Below, in pieces: positions 1 through 11,019 of a stretch of DNA of 64,000 nt. Source of the DNA: Hydnum rufescens UP504 (lineage: Eukaryota; Basidiomycota; Agaricomycetes; Cantharellales; Hydnaceae); assembly GCA_014904985.1 (NCBI GenBank), contig MU128916.1, positions 302,696 to 366,695 on the forward strand. The letters run 5' to 3'. A program made the translations under genes and the position numbers. The notes under the pieces were generated by a model. It was not told the origin of the DNA. It saw only the letters and a program-made list of their open reading frames with translations, and searched no databases. Position 1 is the first letter of the stretch; each line of letters begins with the position of its first letter.

Positions 1-883
1 GACTTGTAGTGCACCGGTTGCAGGTTAGTATGTATCGTGCTTTTTCCCTTTTCCCTCGGCTCACAAGGTCCTCAGCTCGAGGTATTTGATGTTTTGAACG
101 AGTTGGTTGGTCCTTTGCACAATCATATGGCCAGTCTCGTTTCCCAACCCATCGATGGGACGGATGCCAGGCTAGAGCACGTGCAAACGATGAAAGCGTA
201 TCTTGATCTTCTTGTCAATATCATGACCGGCCGACTCTACGTCGTGTTTGTTTCGCCTCGTATGTCCTACTTCTTATCTGTGAAGAATGCATTCCTGATA
301 TCAAACAGGAAATAAGTCACTAGTTGAGTCACTTTGTCAATTTGGGTTGACAGTAGCTGGGGACTCTTCCGATCCATCCTCCCAGCGAGTTGCTTGGACC
401 CTCTTGGCTCGCCTAACCACCCATTTCGGTCGGACCGAAACTCAAGCCGATCTGGCCGCAAAAGACCGAGCCGGAAGTGGCAAGCCTGTCGATGATGCAA
501 ATCATTCTATTCCTGGTTATGAGATGTTTGTTTACGACCGCCTCATCCCTCTCGTCTTTGAGCTCCCGAATCGTCCAGGATTTAATCTTAAAGATGCACA
601 AACTCTCCAGGTATGTGTTCTCTTATGTACTGCGTTGTTCTTCTCATTAATCACGGAAATAAAGGTCCTTGGGGAGTGCGGCACTTTGCTAGCAGCAACT
701 CGCAAAGCGAGGGGTCAGGAAGTGGTCGATTTCTTTACGAATGTCTTCCTTCCGTCTCAAAATTGGCCACCAGAGACAATTTCGAACTTCGTGGTTCAGC
801 TGACAGAGCAGGACACGAAAGGTTTCAAGAAGTATTGGACGGACTTCGTTCGCAGCTCCCTGTCTGCCTCTCAATCAAGGTAG
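1..883 (+). CDS. LOS1: Exportin-T (tRNA exportin), C-terminal part
   Basis: Karyopherin-beta that carries mature tRNA from nucleus to cytoplasm with Ran-GTP; only the C-terminal HEAT-like portion is inside the window, which starts mid-gene. Exons as read: <1-23, 76-259, 354-610, 665-883. Removing introns 24-75, 260-353 and 611-664 (GT...AG) gives one continuous frame. Recognisable family stretches are the block around GYEMFVYDRLIPLVFELPN, then KDAQTLQVLGECGTLL, and the C-terminal FLPSQNWPPETISNFVVQL with FKKYWTDFVR just before the stop, the usual ending of Xpot/Los1 proteins. The gene is convergent with the splicing-factor gene 199 bp downstream. Family assignment rests on motif memory; the splice sites are inferred from phase and consensus. 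Confidence 0.82.
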
Positions 884-1082
884 CCTAATCTCTAGACATA
901 CTTGTACCCCGGCGACCCATTACACGCTGCAATTAGTAGCAGTTTTTTTCTGTGTTGCGAGGTGACTTCTTAGGCAGTTTCCACCATCCCCATCCCTCGG
1001 TCCCAAATCTAGATCTCCGCGACTTTGTGTCCCCTGGAGTGCATTAAGAAATGTAAGGCGTACATCTGTAATACGATACAAA

Positions 1083-4000
1083 TCATTGGATGGTCTTGGC
1101 CACCAATTCAAGAATGTCGACGGTTGACTTGCTCATGTTTGGCATTGCCTTTCTTACGCTCTGCCAAACAGGGCCGTGACGTGGCTCGGCAGCATTACAT
1201 GAATCTGCCACGATGGTTTGATGTTCCTAGGGAGATGGATCAGTGCAGAGCGGAAAACAATGGCACTGTTGCCCACGAACCTTGGTGCCTTGCTCCACCT
1301 CGAATTTATACCACCAGGCCCAACAATCGCCTATGTCGCCATTCCTTGCAACCGAACGCTGAAACCAAACTCGTGCCTTTTCCACCTTGCCTTCGGTCCA
1401 AAACAATCTTCCAACGGTACAGACGACAAGAGGGTCATCCGAAGACTTCTTCAAGGCGTCTCCCAATCGGTTTCTGGCGCGCCTGGCGTGGCTCCATCCA
1501 AATGCTTTGCGACCATAATAAACCAGACGATGGACATTCTTGGAGACCTATCCGCGGGCTCACTTAGTCCTTACACGGGGTGCGTGGTGCAGAGCACGCT
1601 CACCTCGTGCCATAACGGTCTTAGCCTGCTGCATACCAGTATTGCGCTCCTCTACGCCAACAGCCTCTGACCAAAGGATATCGTCCTTGGGATTGATCAA
1701 TCGAGCCTTCTCCAACAGGGCTCGAGCCTTGATAGCCTTGTTGTCGACTTCCTCCAGGCGGCTCGCCAAAATCCAGAGTGTGGGGACCTTAGGGCATGTC
1801 TTTACCCCAACGGCGTATGCTGCCCTGGCACCAGATATGTCTCTGAGATCCGTCAAGACTTGTCCTTTGATCATGTGTAGCTTGGCAAACTGGGGGAACT
1901 TGGCAAGAGCGGCATCGACGGTTTGTAATGCGGCCTGTAAATTACCTTGCTGACGCTCGAACACAGCTGACTTCATCCATATCTAAGAGGCGAAATGATT
2001 CAGCAAAGCGGGTGTCCCACAGTATTGGTGGAATAGACGCACACGCTCGGTATTAGCGACGGAACGGGCTCGTTCCAGTAGCTGACGCGCGACAGCCCAC
2101 TTGCCATTTTGGCCCTCAAACTTAAATGCCGCAAGCCAAATCTGCTCACTTTCGGGATTGGCATCGAAAGCAGCCTCCAACACACTCCTCGCACCCTCGA
2201 TGTCTTCTGCCATCCACTTCTCCTTGGCCGACATCAGCCACAGCGCCTCGGACTGAGGGCAGTTTTTAACGGCTTCAGTGAGAATCGCCTCAAGAGACTC
2301 TCTGAAAAAGCAACTATTAGACAGCCAATGAGGATAACAGGAAGAGGATCACGAACCTAGTGCCGTGGACCTTCTCGAGATCGGCAGCTCTCCGCCATAA
2401 CCCACGTTTGTCAGGAAAGACTCGTAGTGCGTAGGCGAGAATGGCTCGTGCTGTGGCAATCTTGTTTCTAGACAGTGCAGACTCCATATCCCCAACCCAT
2501 GTACTTTCGCGGTCTTCTTCCTCAACGTCCATAGCCACGGTGGCTTTAACGATCGCCTCAGATGTCCGAACGGCCCCATCGGCTTCGCATTTCTCAGCTT
2601 CGCTAAGCCATTGATCACGATTGAGAACAACCTGATGTTTCCGGAGGTCTTCCACTCCTTTCTGAATGGTCATGTCGACAATCCCAAGTTCCTTTTCTCG
2701 TGTCTCTTGGGTCTTGGGCGCATTTTCGTCATCAGTCATCGCACCTTGTTCGACTAGCCGTGCAGCAGCAATCCAAATCTCATGGCTGGTTGGAACAGCT
2801 TTACGAGCCTTATTGAGCACCTTCCTTGCGTTTTCAGGTGTTTCGAGGCGGGCAAGTGCAAGCCAGAGTTCAATGGAATGAGGCAATACCTCAACAGCAC
2901 GAGCAAGAAGAATCCGTGCATCTGTTGGCGAGGTCTCTAGTGATATAGTTTGTTTCCAAAGCGTAACTGAGTTAGGAATATGTTCCAGTGCTGCGAGAAA
3001 ATCCTCATTCAGAGTGAACGGATAAAGAAAACTGTGTAGCCTGCCTTTTCGCAGAACTCGCTTCTTCGCCTTCAGTTCGTGCTCCAGATTTGCCGCTGTC
3101 AACCAGATCTTCACGCTTTGGGCCACATGTAGGACAGCATTAGCCAAAATAACCTTCGCATCGTCATTGTTCTGGGATCGAATATGGTGAGCTTGGGCTT
3201 TATGAAGACTGGCAATCCGACGCACATGCAATCGCGCGGCCTCCAGCCATATATCTTCATTTGTAGGGCATTTCTCGCAGCCCATCTTGATGATCTTTCT
3301 GGCCGCAACCATTCGTCCGGCGTGTTCTTCCACGCAGGCAGCGGCAATCCAACCAGGGGCATGCTTGGGATTCGACTTCACAAGAGAATCGAAAAGCATG
3401 CGTGCCCGTTTGATGTCCCTGAAAAAAATGGAGACTATGAACAGATGTTCTCCACATAAGGCCAATTACACACCCTATCTCGGCTTCGGTTTTGATGTGT
3501 ACGCTGTTTAGATCGGTCAAATAGCCCTTGGGATCAATGGTAGACGAGCTGCCGGCGACGGAGTCTGAGATCTGAGTGAGCATTCACTCAGTGCCTATCT
3601 GGAGTGGTAAGAATTGTGAGCATACCTGATCGAGCTTTAGGGATAGTAGATTGTCACGGGCCTGGCCAATTTCAACGAGATTGGTCAAGGCACCAGAATT
3701 GTCGGCAGGGGTCTCGAATCCACCAAGCTCTTGCTGCCTAGCATCCAGACTGTTCACCATCTCCCCCGATCTCGATCTGCAACTAGCACACTATCAGGGT
3801 ATCGCGAAAGCCCGACCTTCACGCGGATCACGTTTTCGTTTTTTCCCAGTCAGATTGCCAACTTCCGGTAAGTTCTCCCATTCAGCATCAGTCACAACGC
3901 TCAATCCACGTTTGAGATCGGCAAATTGTGTCTGAAGCTTGGGACGTTCAGCGAGATAGCGCTCACGCTCTGCAGCCTCGCGGGCTTCTCTGCAGAATTG

Positions 4001-4490
4001 GGGCTGGTGAGTTAGAGTATGCACGATCTAGTCGAAATGCAATGAGAAATACGAACCTGCGAGCCTTTCGTCGTTCATCCATCTTAGCATCAACGGAGTC
4101 GTATATCTTATCAGCTTCTTCATCATCGGCTTCATAGACTGTTCCAGCGAAGAGGCCCATTTCGTTGTCAGGATCCTGATATGATTCTGGATCGGGCTCT
4201 ACCTCTTCTCCTCTCTTCGCCTGAGCCTCGCTATGAAAGAAAAAAATTAGAGGCCCGTGGGGAGGCCAAAGCTATTCGCACCACTCACGCTATGACTTCG
4301 GCACTGGGCCCCTCTCGTGCGGGACCAATATCAGAGCGAGTGGTGAATCCAGAGGCTCTAAGCGGCAAGCGTCACTTTGGATTAGAATAAACGAGGACAT
4401 GTGGAGTCGGACCCACCCTCTTCCTAAACCAGCCACATAGGAAGCAGGAGCCTGCTGGGTAAGGAACGCAAGCTTATTCTTTGAAGCCAT
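1083..4490 (-). CDS. prp1: Pre-mRNA splicing factor PRP1/PRP6 (U4/U6.U5 tri-snRNP)
   Basis: Scaffold of the U5 and tri-snRNP, joining U5 to U4/U6 in the nucleus. Twelve exons: 4417-4490, 4289-4357, 4057-4230, 3626-3989, 3474-3571, 3226-3418, 3045-3171, 2357-2990, 2043-2301, 1604-1982, 1281-1547, 1083-1226; about 926 aa, the usual family size. The N-terminal PRP1_N domain is clear (KLAFLTQQAPASYVAGLGRG, then DDEEADKIYDSVDAKMDERR), followed by VDPKGYLTDL-type sequence and a long array of HAT/TPR-like helices (AKKRVLRKALEHIPNSV; ELWLALARLETPENARKVLN). The C-terminus matches the family (AEPRHGPVWQSV). As read, the frame breaks at three homopolymers (about 3797-3799, 3763-3767, 1471-1473), so no uninterrupted translation exists; see findings. 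One intron (2991-3044) starts with GC. Confidence 0.9.
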
Positions 4491-4577
4491 GAAGAGTGGT
4501 ATGTGACTGGTTTGTGGCTGTCGGGAATAGCCGACATCCTCTGATCGATAATCCTACGATTCCTAGTGCAAGCAACT
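4491..4577. promoter_or_regulatory. 87-bp divergent intergenic region (prp1 / BZZ1)
   Basis: Only 87 bp separate the start codons of the minus-strand splicing factor and the plus-strand BZZ1 gene, so both 5' leaders and core promoters must be packed into or overlap this stretch. No TATA-like element is obvious. Shared promoter use is inferred from spacing only. Confidence 0.5.
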
Positions 4578-7500
4578 ATGGCCTCCTTTGGTAGGGAGCT
4601 CCCGGTGAGTAGAAATAACAACCGCGGCCGCATTTTAGTCACATCTATTATACAGGACCAAGTGGACCTTTTGGATCGGCGGACCGGGGCGCAGCTCGTC
4701 CTATTGCAAGATGTATGTAACTTGACCTGGGTTCCATGCAGATTTTATGAGTATTCAACTTTCAGATTCAAACTGTTATTCGGGAGCGCGCCTCTCTAGA
4801 GGCCAACTATGCCAAGACTCTCCTCGCGATCGCTAAGAAAACGGAGAAACTGAACAGGCAACACATCGCGGCAGGCGTTCTGGGCGATAATCCATCCAAA
4901 CCCATCACAGACGAAGCTCTGAAGCGCAGGTATGTACACTCTCAATATTTCGATTTCCAATATTAAATATCACGTAGCACCCTCGAAACCGCACTATCAT
5001 TTCTGGCCGAATCCTTTGATAAGACTGCACAAGAGCATCTTTCATATTCAGAAGTCTTGAATGTGCAGGTTGCCGATGAATTGCGAAGCCTCGAGCGTAA
5101 GAAAGAGGAGACACGAAAGAAGGTGCTTTTCTGTGTCCAATTCCATTGGCATTGCATCGTCTAATCTCTAATCAATATTGCAGCATGCTAATTTTTATAA
5201 CAAGCTCGTTGCCGATCGTGACGTTGCATACTCTGACCGATCCAAGGTATTTGTTTATGAGATGGTTATGGAGATCAGCCCTTATACTTATGTTGTACGG
5301 AAGGCACAGCAAAAGGTTTCCGTTAAATATCTTCTTTATTCAGTACTTTAACCAAGAATCTCAATGAATAGTACTACAGTGACTGCGAGGAGCTCGAAAC
5401 GTATCGTCAGAAACAGGTAGTCCTACAATATCGACACGTCTTTGCACTGTATCTCTGATCTGCGTCTTGTGATTAAAATTTGTAGGATCGGGCCACCGAT
5501 GATAAGCATGCAGAGCGAGCCGCAAAGCTTCATGAACAGATGCATGTTTCTATGCTGGATAGGAAGAACACCTATCTCGTTGCCATTTCGGTATCCAATA
5601 AAGTCAAAGATCTATTTTATTCCGAAAGTGTTCCTACAGTGGAAGATGTGAGGATGCACAATTAATCCCCCTTACATGTACTCACATTTTCCTTCGTAGC
5701 AATACCGTACGTTCTTGAATTATGATGCTTCGAGCCCCTTACCTGATGATCATTCCGAAGCTTAGAAGTCCTCCAAACTTCCATTACTTCCAGGCTAATT
5801 AACATTCTCCAAAACTATAGCGCGTTCACTGCCTCCCATCTTTCGACACTAGCACAAACCGTCGAAATACTGCAAAAGACGTTAGGTGGTGTTGATCATT
5901 CGAAAGACCATGAGCTTTTTATCGAGTACAATCGCCGCCCGTTTACTGTCCCCAGTGACTGGTCCTTCGAGCCATGTTCCAGTTTTTACGACACAGTGAG
6001 AACCAACGCCCAACGATTCCCTACAGCGTGAACCGTTGAATATCATATTTTCGCAAGGCCGATATGAGCATCGAACCAGAGCCCAAGCTATTCTTGCAAA
6101 ACAAGCTTGCACGATCACAAGCGAAGCTCGCCGAACTGCAGCCTGTTCTGGAAGCCAAGCGTACGCAGGCAAATTTATCCCAGTAGACTTTGCGACTAAG
6201 CATGATTATAGAAAAGGACGTGTCGAGATTGAATCAACTTGTTGAGGCGTATACAGCCGATATCAAGCTCGGGTCTGTCGATGTCGTCCTTGATGTGCGT
6301 GTTTTACAGTATACATTAATCATCACAGCGTCCCATGATTTCTATACAGGACGCTTTTGGGGCCCTACACATCGTAGCACATTTGACTGCTCAGCGCGCT
6401 GTATATGAGGAGGAAGAGCGTTCAATTGTTGGAGTCCTTGGAGGCAAGCTGGCAGACATCTTTGTTGTTCGACTTCCTGAATTGTTTAATATACCTAGAT
6501 GATTATGGTTCCCAGGCACCCCATTCATTCAAGAGCTCGTCGTTTGCCGTTCCAACACTGTGCGCGTATTGCAAGGTGGCTCTATTACATGTGACCCATC
6601 ACGGACCTCGAAGCTGATGCTCGTTAAGACAAATATCTGGGGCCTTAGCAAGCAGGGAAAGATATGTAAGATGTGCGGTATAACTGTCCATTCCAAATGC
6701 GAGCTCAAGGTGAAGGGCTAGTTAGCTAGCTGTCCAAGGATATACTCTGATGGTGCTTTACGTCGGTTAGATCCCTGCCGCGTGCACTGGTACGCAGCCA
6801 GGAGGGACTTCTCGCCGCAAGAGCACACTCGGTAGACGTAACACAACAACAAGTTAGTTTACTAAGCCCTAAGTTATTATATACTTCTCACCCCCGTCTA
6901 GCACAAACACCATCTCCCGGAACCTCCTCTATCCACTCCTTTGCAAACTCGCAAGGTCTCTACTTGACAACCCCACGCGGTGAAAGTGCGTTGAACCCTC
7001 AAAATGGTAGTGCTCTCCCGGGAATGGCGGCAACTATCCTATTCGACTTTGAGTCGTCCTCCACCTTCGAGCTGACAGTATCCTGTACGCCAACTTCGTC
7101 TACTGCATATTTCGATGGCCCTGTCTTACGAGTGGTAATGTTGGGAAGCTGGTACTCAAGTACAAATAATAGAAGATGACGATGGCTCTGGGTGGGTGAA
7201 GGTTTCGGATGGAAGAAAGACTGGCCTAGTCCCAGCATCGTACCTTAGCATGGACGATTCCTCAAGCTCCCCCACGTCTTCCATCGCGGCGAAACCAGGG
7301 CCTCGAGCAACAAAGAAGAAGGGTAAGCCGTCTGTTTTTCGTGCGACCATATCCCTCACTGAAGATTAACGTGACCGAGAAGTGCGGGGCCTGTACGCAT
7401 ATGATGCTCAGGGGGACGATGAACTCAATGTCATCGAGGGGGGAACTCTTGAGCTCACTCCCGGAGGAGAAGAGTACGCGGATGGGTGGTATCAGGGCGT

Positions 7501-7686
7501 AGACTCCCGCGGGAAGATTGTAAGCTCTGCTTGCCTTCGCTCATTTCTCCAGTTCCGAGCAAACCAATAACGGGCTTGCTGTGTGTTCTAGGGTATTTTC
7601 CCAAGTAATTATGTCAGTGTGCTCTCTCCGCACTCTGTACCGTCTTGTCTTGACAGGTGCCCCCACTCCAGGTTGAGCTCATCTGA
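4578..7686 (+). CDS. BZZ1: BZZ1-type F-BAR / C1 / double-SH3 endocytic protein
   Basis: Actin-patch protein that bends membrane and stimulates WASP/Arp2/3-dependent actin assembly during endocytosis. 21 exons: 4578-4604, 4656-4712, 4766-4929, 4978-5122, 5184-5246, 5304-5315, 5372-5416, 5486-5647, 5700-5706, 5766-5995, 6058-6160, 6212-6294, 6350-6443, 6499-6575, 6629-6709, 6771-6852, 6902-7084, 7149-7322, 7383-7519, 7592-7612, 7657-7686; all phases agree and give 658 aa. Order: F-BAR from residue 1 (DQVDLLDRRTGAQLVLLQD), linker with FIEYNRRPFTVPSDWSFEP, C1 zinc finger (HSFKSSSFAVPTLCAYC...IWGLSKQGKICKMCG), then two SH3 domains (ILFDFESSS...GWVKVSDG; GLYAYDAQGDDELNV...GIFPSNY). Two exons are only 12 and 7 nt, and intron 6444-6498 is GC-AG. 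The last splice (7613-7656) is the least certain. Confidence 0.9.
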
Positions 7687-7817
7687 TCTCGTGAAGGTCA
7701 TTTCGACAGAATTCCCAAGCCTTGTAATGCATCGCCGTAATATTTATATTACCCAAGGGTTGTACACATAATACATCACACATAGTCCCGAAGGTGGAAA
7801 GAAACAAGGATCTAAAT

Positions 7818-9063
7818 TCAACTACCGCCAGAAGCGATTGGTATCCCCATTCTAGAAAACGGGTTGATATTGGTCCCAATGCTAGGGGCGAAGCTTGGTG
7901 GATTCTGCATTACTGGCTGATATAACGAGGCATTTTGGCTTGCCCCTCCTACACCAGTGCCAAATCCATTAGTTAGTGTCTGCCCAAAACCGTACACATG
8001 CCCACTGTCATATAGACATGGGTAAGACGGCAATAAAAGTATGCATCATTATCAACAAAGGATACAAAGGAACAGTAGAACGGCATACCGGAATGATTCT
8101 TCATCGAATGACCCGGGCTGGAAGTAGACCTCCCTCATTTTGAAGAATGTGGAGGCCGTGAGCAGGCTATCGGATCCCGCTTGGTGTTGTTCTCCCACTC
8201 GGGGGACCTGCTCAGAAGGATATTTAGCCGTCAAGGAAATTAGAAAGGCATGGGAAGAGATGCACTTGTAATTGGTCGGCGACATCTTTGAGACCCCCCT
8301 TGAAGTTCTTGTCGATTGTTCGATGAATGTGTTTGACATCGAGTATCGAGGGAAACCAGATGGTAAGGATCTGGTGGAACTCAGATTCATGGAAAGGGAG
8401 TGCCTTCGCGGTCAATAGCTTGAGGAAATAACCAAAGTCGTAACCGCTATGAGAGGAAATTTCATCAAGCTCCCCAGCCACATACTAGGTCGAAACGACG
8501 AACCTGTGATAGGTAATCCATTTCGTATCTTCTGAAAGCACCAATCCAGACGTTATAAGTAATTCAGCAAACTCGCTCGGATGTATCCCAAACTCTTCGT
8601 GTCGAGGGAAGTCAAGGCCCGCTGCGCGAAGGAGATCGTAAGAGTCTGGTGCATACATGTCCTCGCTTGAGGCAACCATCAGTAATGGACAATTTATCGC
8701 ATAGCAGGGACGCACTTGAGACTAAAGTGGAAGTTAAACTGCCATGTACAAATGTCTGGTGGACGGTTCCCATTGGCGTCAGATAGAGTCAAGCCAACTT
8801 GTATTATCTTGAGAAGATCAACATTGCAGCGCATTGTTTGATACAGGTAGTCCGATGTCGTCGCGAAGTTCCCGATTGGTCGCGCTACAACGCCTGGAAA
8901 TTCTGTATCCTAAAGTGGGTGAGGTGTCGGCCGTCGGCAGGGTAGAGTCCGTTGCCCTTCTTACCATTGCAACGTATGGATAATCCTCCACAGTGCGTCG
9001 TATTGCAGCGAATTCTTGTTCGAGATTCGTTGACCAAACTTCTCGTATGCAACTGGTGTTCAT
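7818..9063 (-). CDS. POP2: CCR4-NOT deadenylase subunit CAF1/POP2
   Basis: Mg-dependent DEDD 3'-exonuclease that shortens mRNA poly(A) tails within CCR4-NOT. Exons 8965-9063, 8716-8909, 8504-8665, 8266-8446, 8089-8207, 7818-8004 join in phase to 313 aa. All four catalytic acids are visible: D and E in MDTEFPGVVARPIGN, D in HSGYDFGY, D in HQAGSDSLLTASTFFKM. Other family marks are CNVDLLKIIQ, SEDMYAPDSYDLL and GGLKDVADQLQV. The C-terminal tail after about residue 250 is a Gly/Asn/Pro-rich low-complexity segment, common in fungal orthologues. Convergent with BZZ1 (131 bp between stops) and divergent from RIT1 (79 bp between start codons). The start chosen is the first ATG, directly ahead of the conserved IREVW segment. 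Confidence 0.93.
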
Positions 9064-9142
9064 TGCTGACTAGGTAACAGTTGAATTCAAATGGACAAGA
9101 CACTTCGGCATTTCCCGATAATTCATTAGCGGACAGGTGACG

Positions 9143-10928
9143 ATGTCCCCCGACGAGCTAACCCCGGGGTCACAAAATGTTCAGGAAGAAATACGGAAGG
9201 AAAAGCTATCCACGTATAATAGACTGCACTCTATCCACGAAGATTCCCAATTCGTTTCTCGGGTCGCAAAGATTTATCGTGGTCTCCCTGTGATAGGTTG
9301 GCGATAAATGGTCTTTACGACATATTACGCACTGATGAGGCGTGACTTGAAAAGCGAATCAACGATGTGGTTCTTGGTATGTCGATCCCGCGATCGTAAG
9401 CGAGTGTCTTTAAGCTCGGTGAAGGTTATGGGTTTGCAGTTCATAACAATCTCTCGACGTAAGGCTCTAGGGAGTTCGCCTATTTCAAGTCCACAGATGG
9501 CCATTTTGGACGATGGGACTTCAACCTACGTCGAAGCAATCTGCATTTGATTCCTGTCATTGAGCAGTATTGTGGGTATGTGCGACAAGCTCCCATTTCC
9601 TCCGTGTATTCTAAGGATTGTCTCAGAATCCTCCTCGTTGATTCTACTCGCCGGGGGAAACGGTATCCAGACGCATTGTCGAAAACAGTCCCCATTTGGT
9701 GTGCTGTCATCAACACCGCAATGAAAACGCGGTACAATCTTGATAACTGGGATTCATCTTTGTATACAACCCCAAAAGCCGTCTCACGCTCTGAACATTC
9801 TCAGATTGAGGCTAAAATCCCGGAATGGGCTGCGAGCCTCAATGTAAGTCGAACTGACCTCCTTACATTGGGCTTCTCATACACCGTGTTTCCAGGCATC
9901 GAGTTTTAGCCTATCGCGGATATCCAAACCTATTCGACCCCTGTGGATCTCCCCTGATTCCCAATTATCCATGATAAATCTAACAGACTTGGGTTTTTTC
10001 CCTGTCGTATGCTTATCTGCGTCGAAATTGGTTGAAGACGTGGCGGGTGTTGAGCGACGTTTGGGCTATACGTACGTCCAAGGAAGTGGCGATGACCACG
10101 AACTTTGGAGCGGGGTCAATTGTTTTTTTTGTCTCTCACATATGCCTTGGCTCATGCTTCAGCGTAGGGCTTGAATCCATCGGTGTTCTGGGAACATGCC
10201 TCGGAACTGCTGGCGAGTGATCCTGCGTCAATTCACGATCTTGTGCGATCTCTTCTCCAGCCCGCCGTCCCCGACCGCGAGGTACCCAAACCTCCGGTCG
10301 GCCTCACTCCGATTATGGCGGTGAAATCTCAGATTTACATTGGGCGATACCAAGGGGCGACGCCCCCCTCATTACCACCTCCATGCACCTCAATGATATA
10401 CATTGATGTAGCATCAGGGCCCAATAGTCCTTCCCATCCTGAATTGGACTCGTCTATTACACAGCCTATTTTACATCTTACACTTCCCCCTGGCAAGCGA
10501 GGACAAACCATATTTCTCCACGATATTCTACCACTATCCATTGCATTCGCCCAGCGTCGTCTACGTAAAACCGAGGACCCGTCTGCCCTCGCAATCGTTT
10601 GCTCGAATGGAACGGATATCTCTGTTGGTGTGGGGATCGCCATTATGCAAGTGCTATTCGATGAACAGGGTAACTTGTCTGAAGTTCCTCTATCCCCCAG
10701 TTAGGCCTCAATCTTCTTTGTGTTCCGCTGCCTAGCTAATTGCAGAATATCCTAGCTTTCGTGACGAAGCCAAGTTTGCGTACCAGGCTCCAGTGGATTC
10801 AGAGCAGTCAATCTGACGCAAACCCATCGCGCGCAACGCTTAAGCGTGTTAATGAATTCTTCATGTCGAACTCATTTGTCGCTGGTCGCCCTCATGATGG
10901 GCCAATTAGTGCAATGCGAGAAGCATAG
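9143..10928 (+). CDS. RIT1: Initiator tRNA 2'-O-ribosyl phosphate transferase RIT1
   Basis: Adds a 2'-O-ribosyl phosphate to A64 of initiator tRNA-Met, which keeps it out of elongation. Exons 9143-9296, 9355-9403, 9471-9575, 9627-9843, 9896-10114, 10168-10683, 10746-10928 give 480 aa with consistent phases. Family motifs in order: EIRKEKLSTYNRLHSIHED near the N-terminus, the block ANQRCGSWYVDP, YFKSTDGHFGRWDFNLRRSN, LVDSTRRGKRYPDALSKT, QGSGDDHELWSGGLNPSVFW, then SALAIVCSNGTDISVGVG and the C-terminal DANPSRATLKRVNEFFMS. The second intron (donor GTGTCT at 9404) and the last (donor GTTCCT at 10684) have weak donors and were chosen because they restore the conserved sequence. Convergent with eIF3e, 91 bp between stops. 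Confidence 0.9.
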
Positions 10929-11019
10929 AGTCCCTTCGTGCTGGTCGTTTGTACAATATTTGTGCTCGCTCAGTTAAGAAACACAACTGCAGCATGAAGA
11001 CGAGTAACGACGCTGCAAA

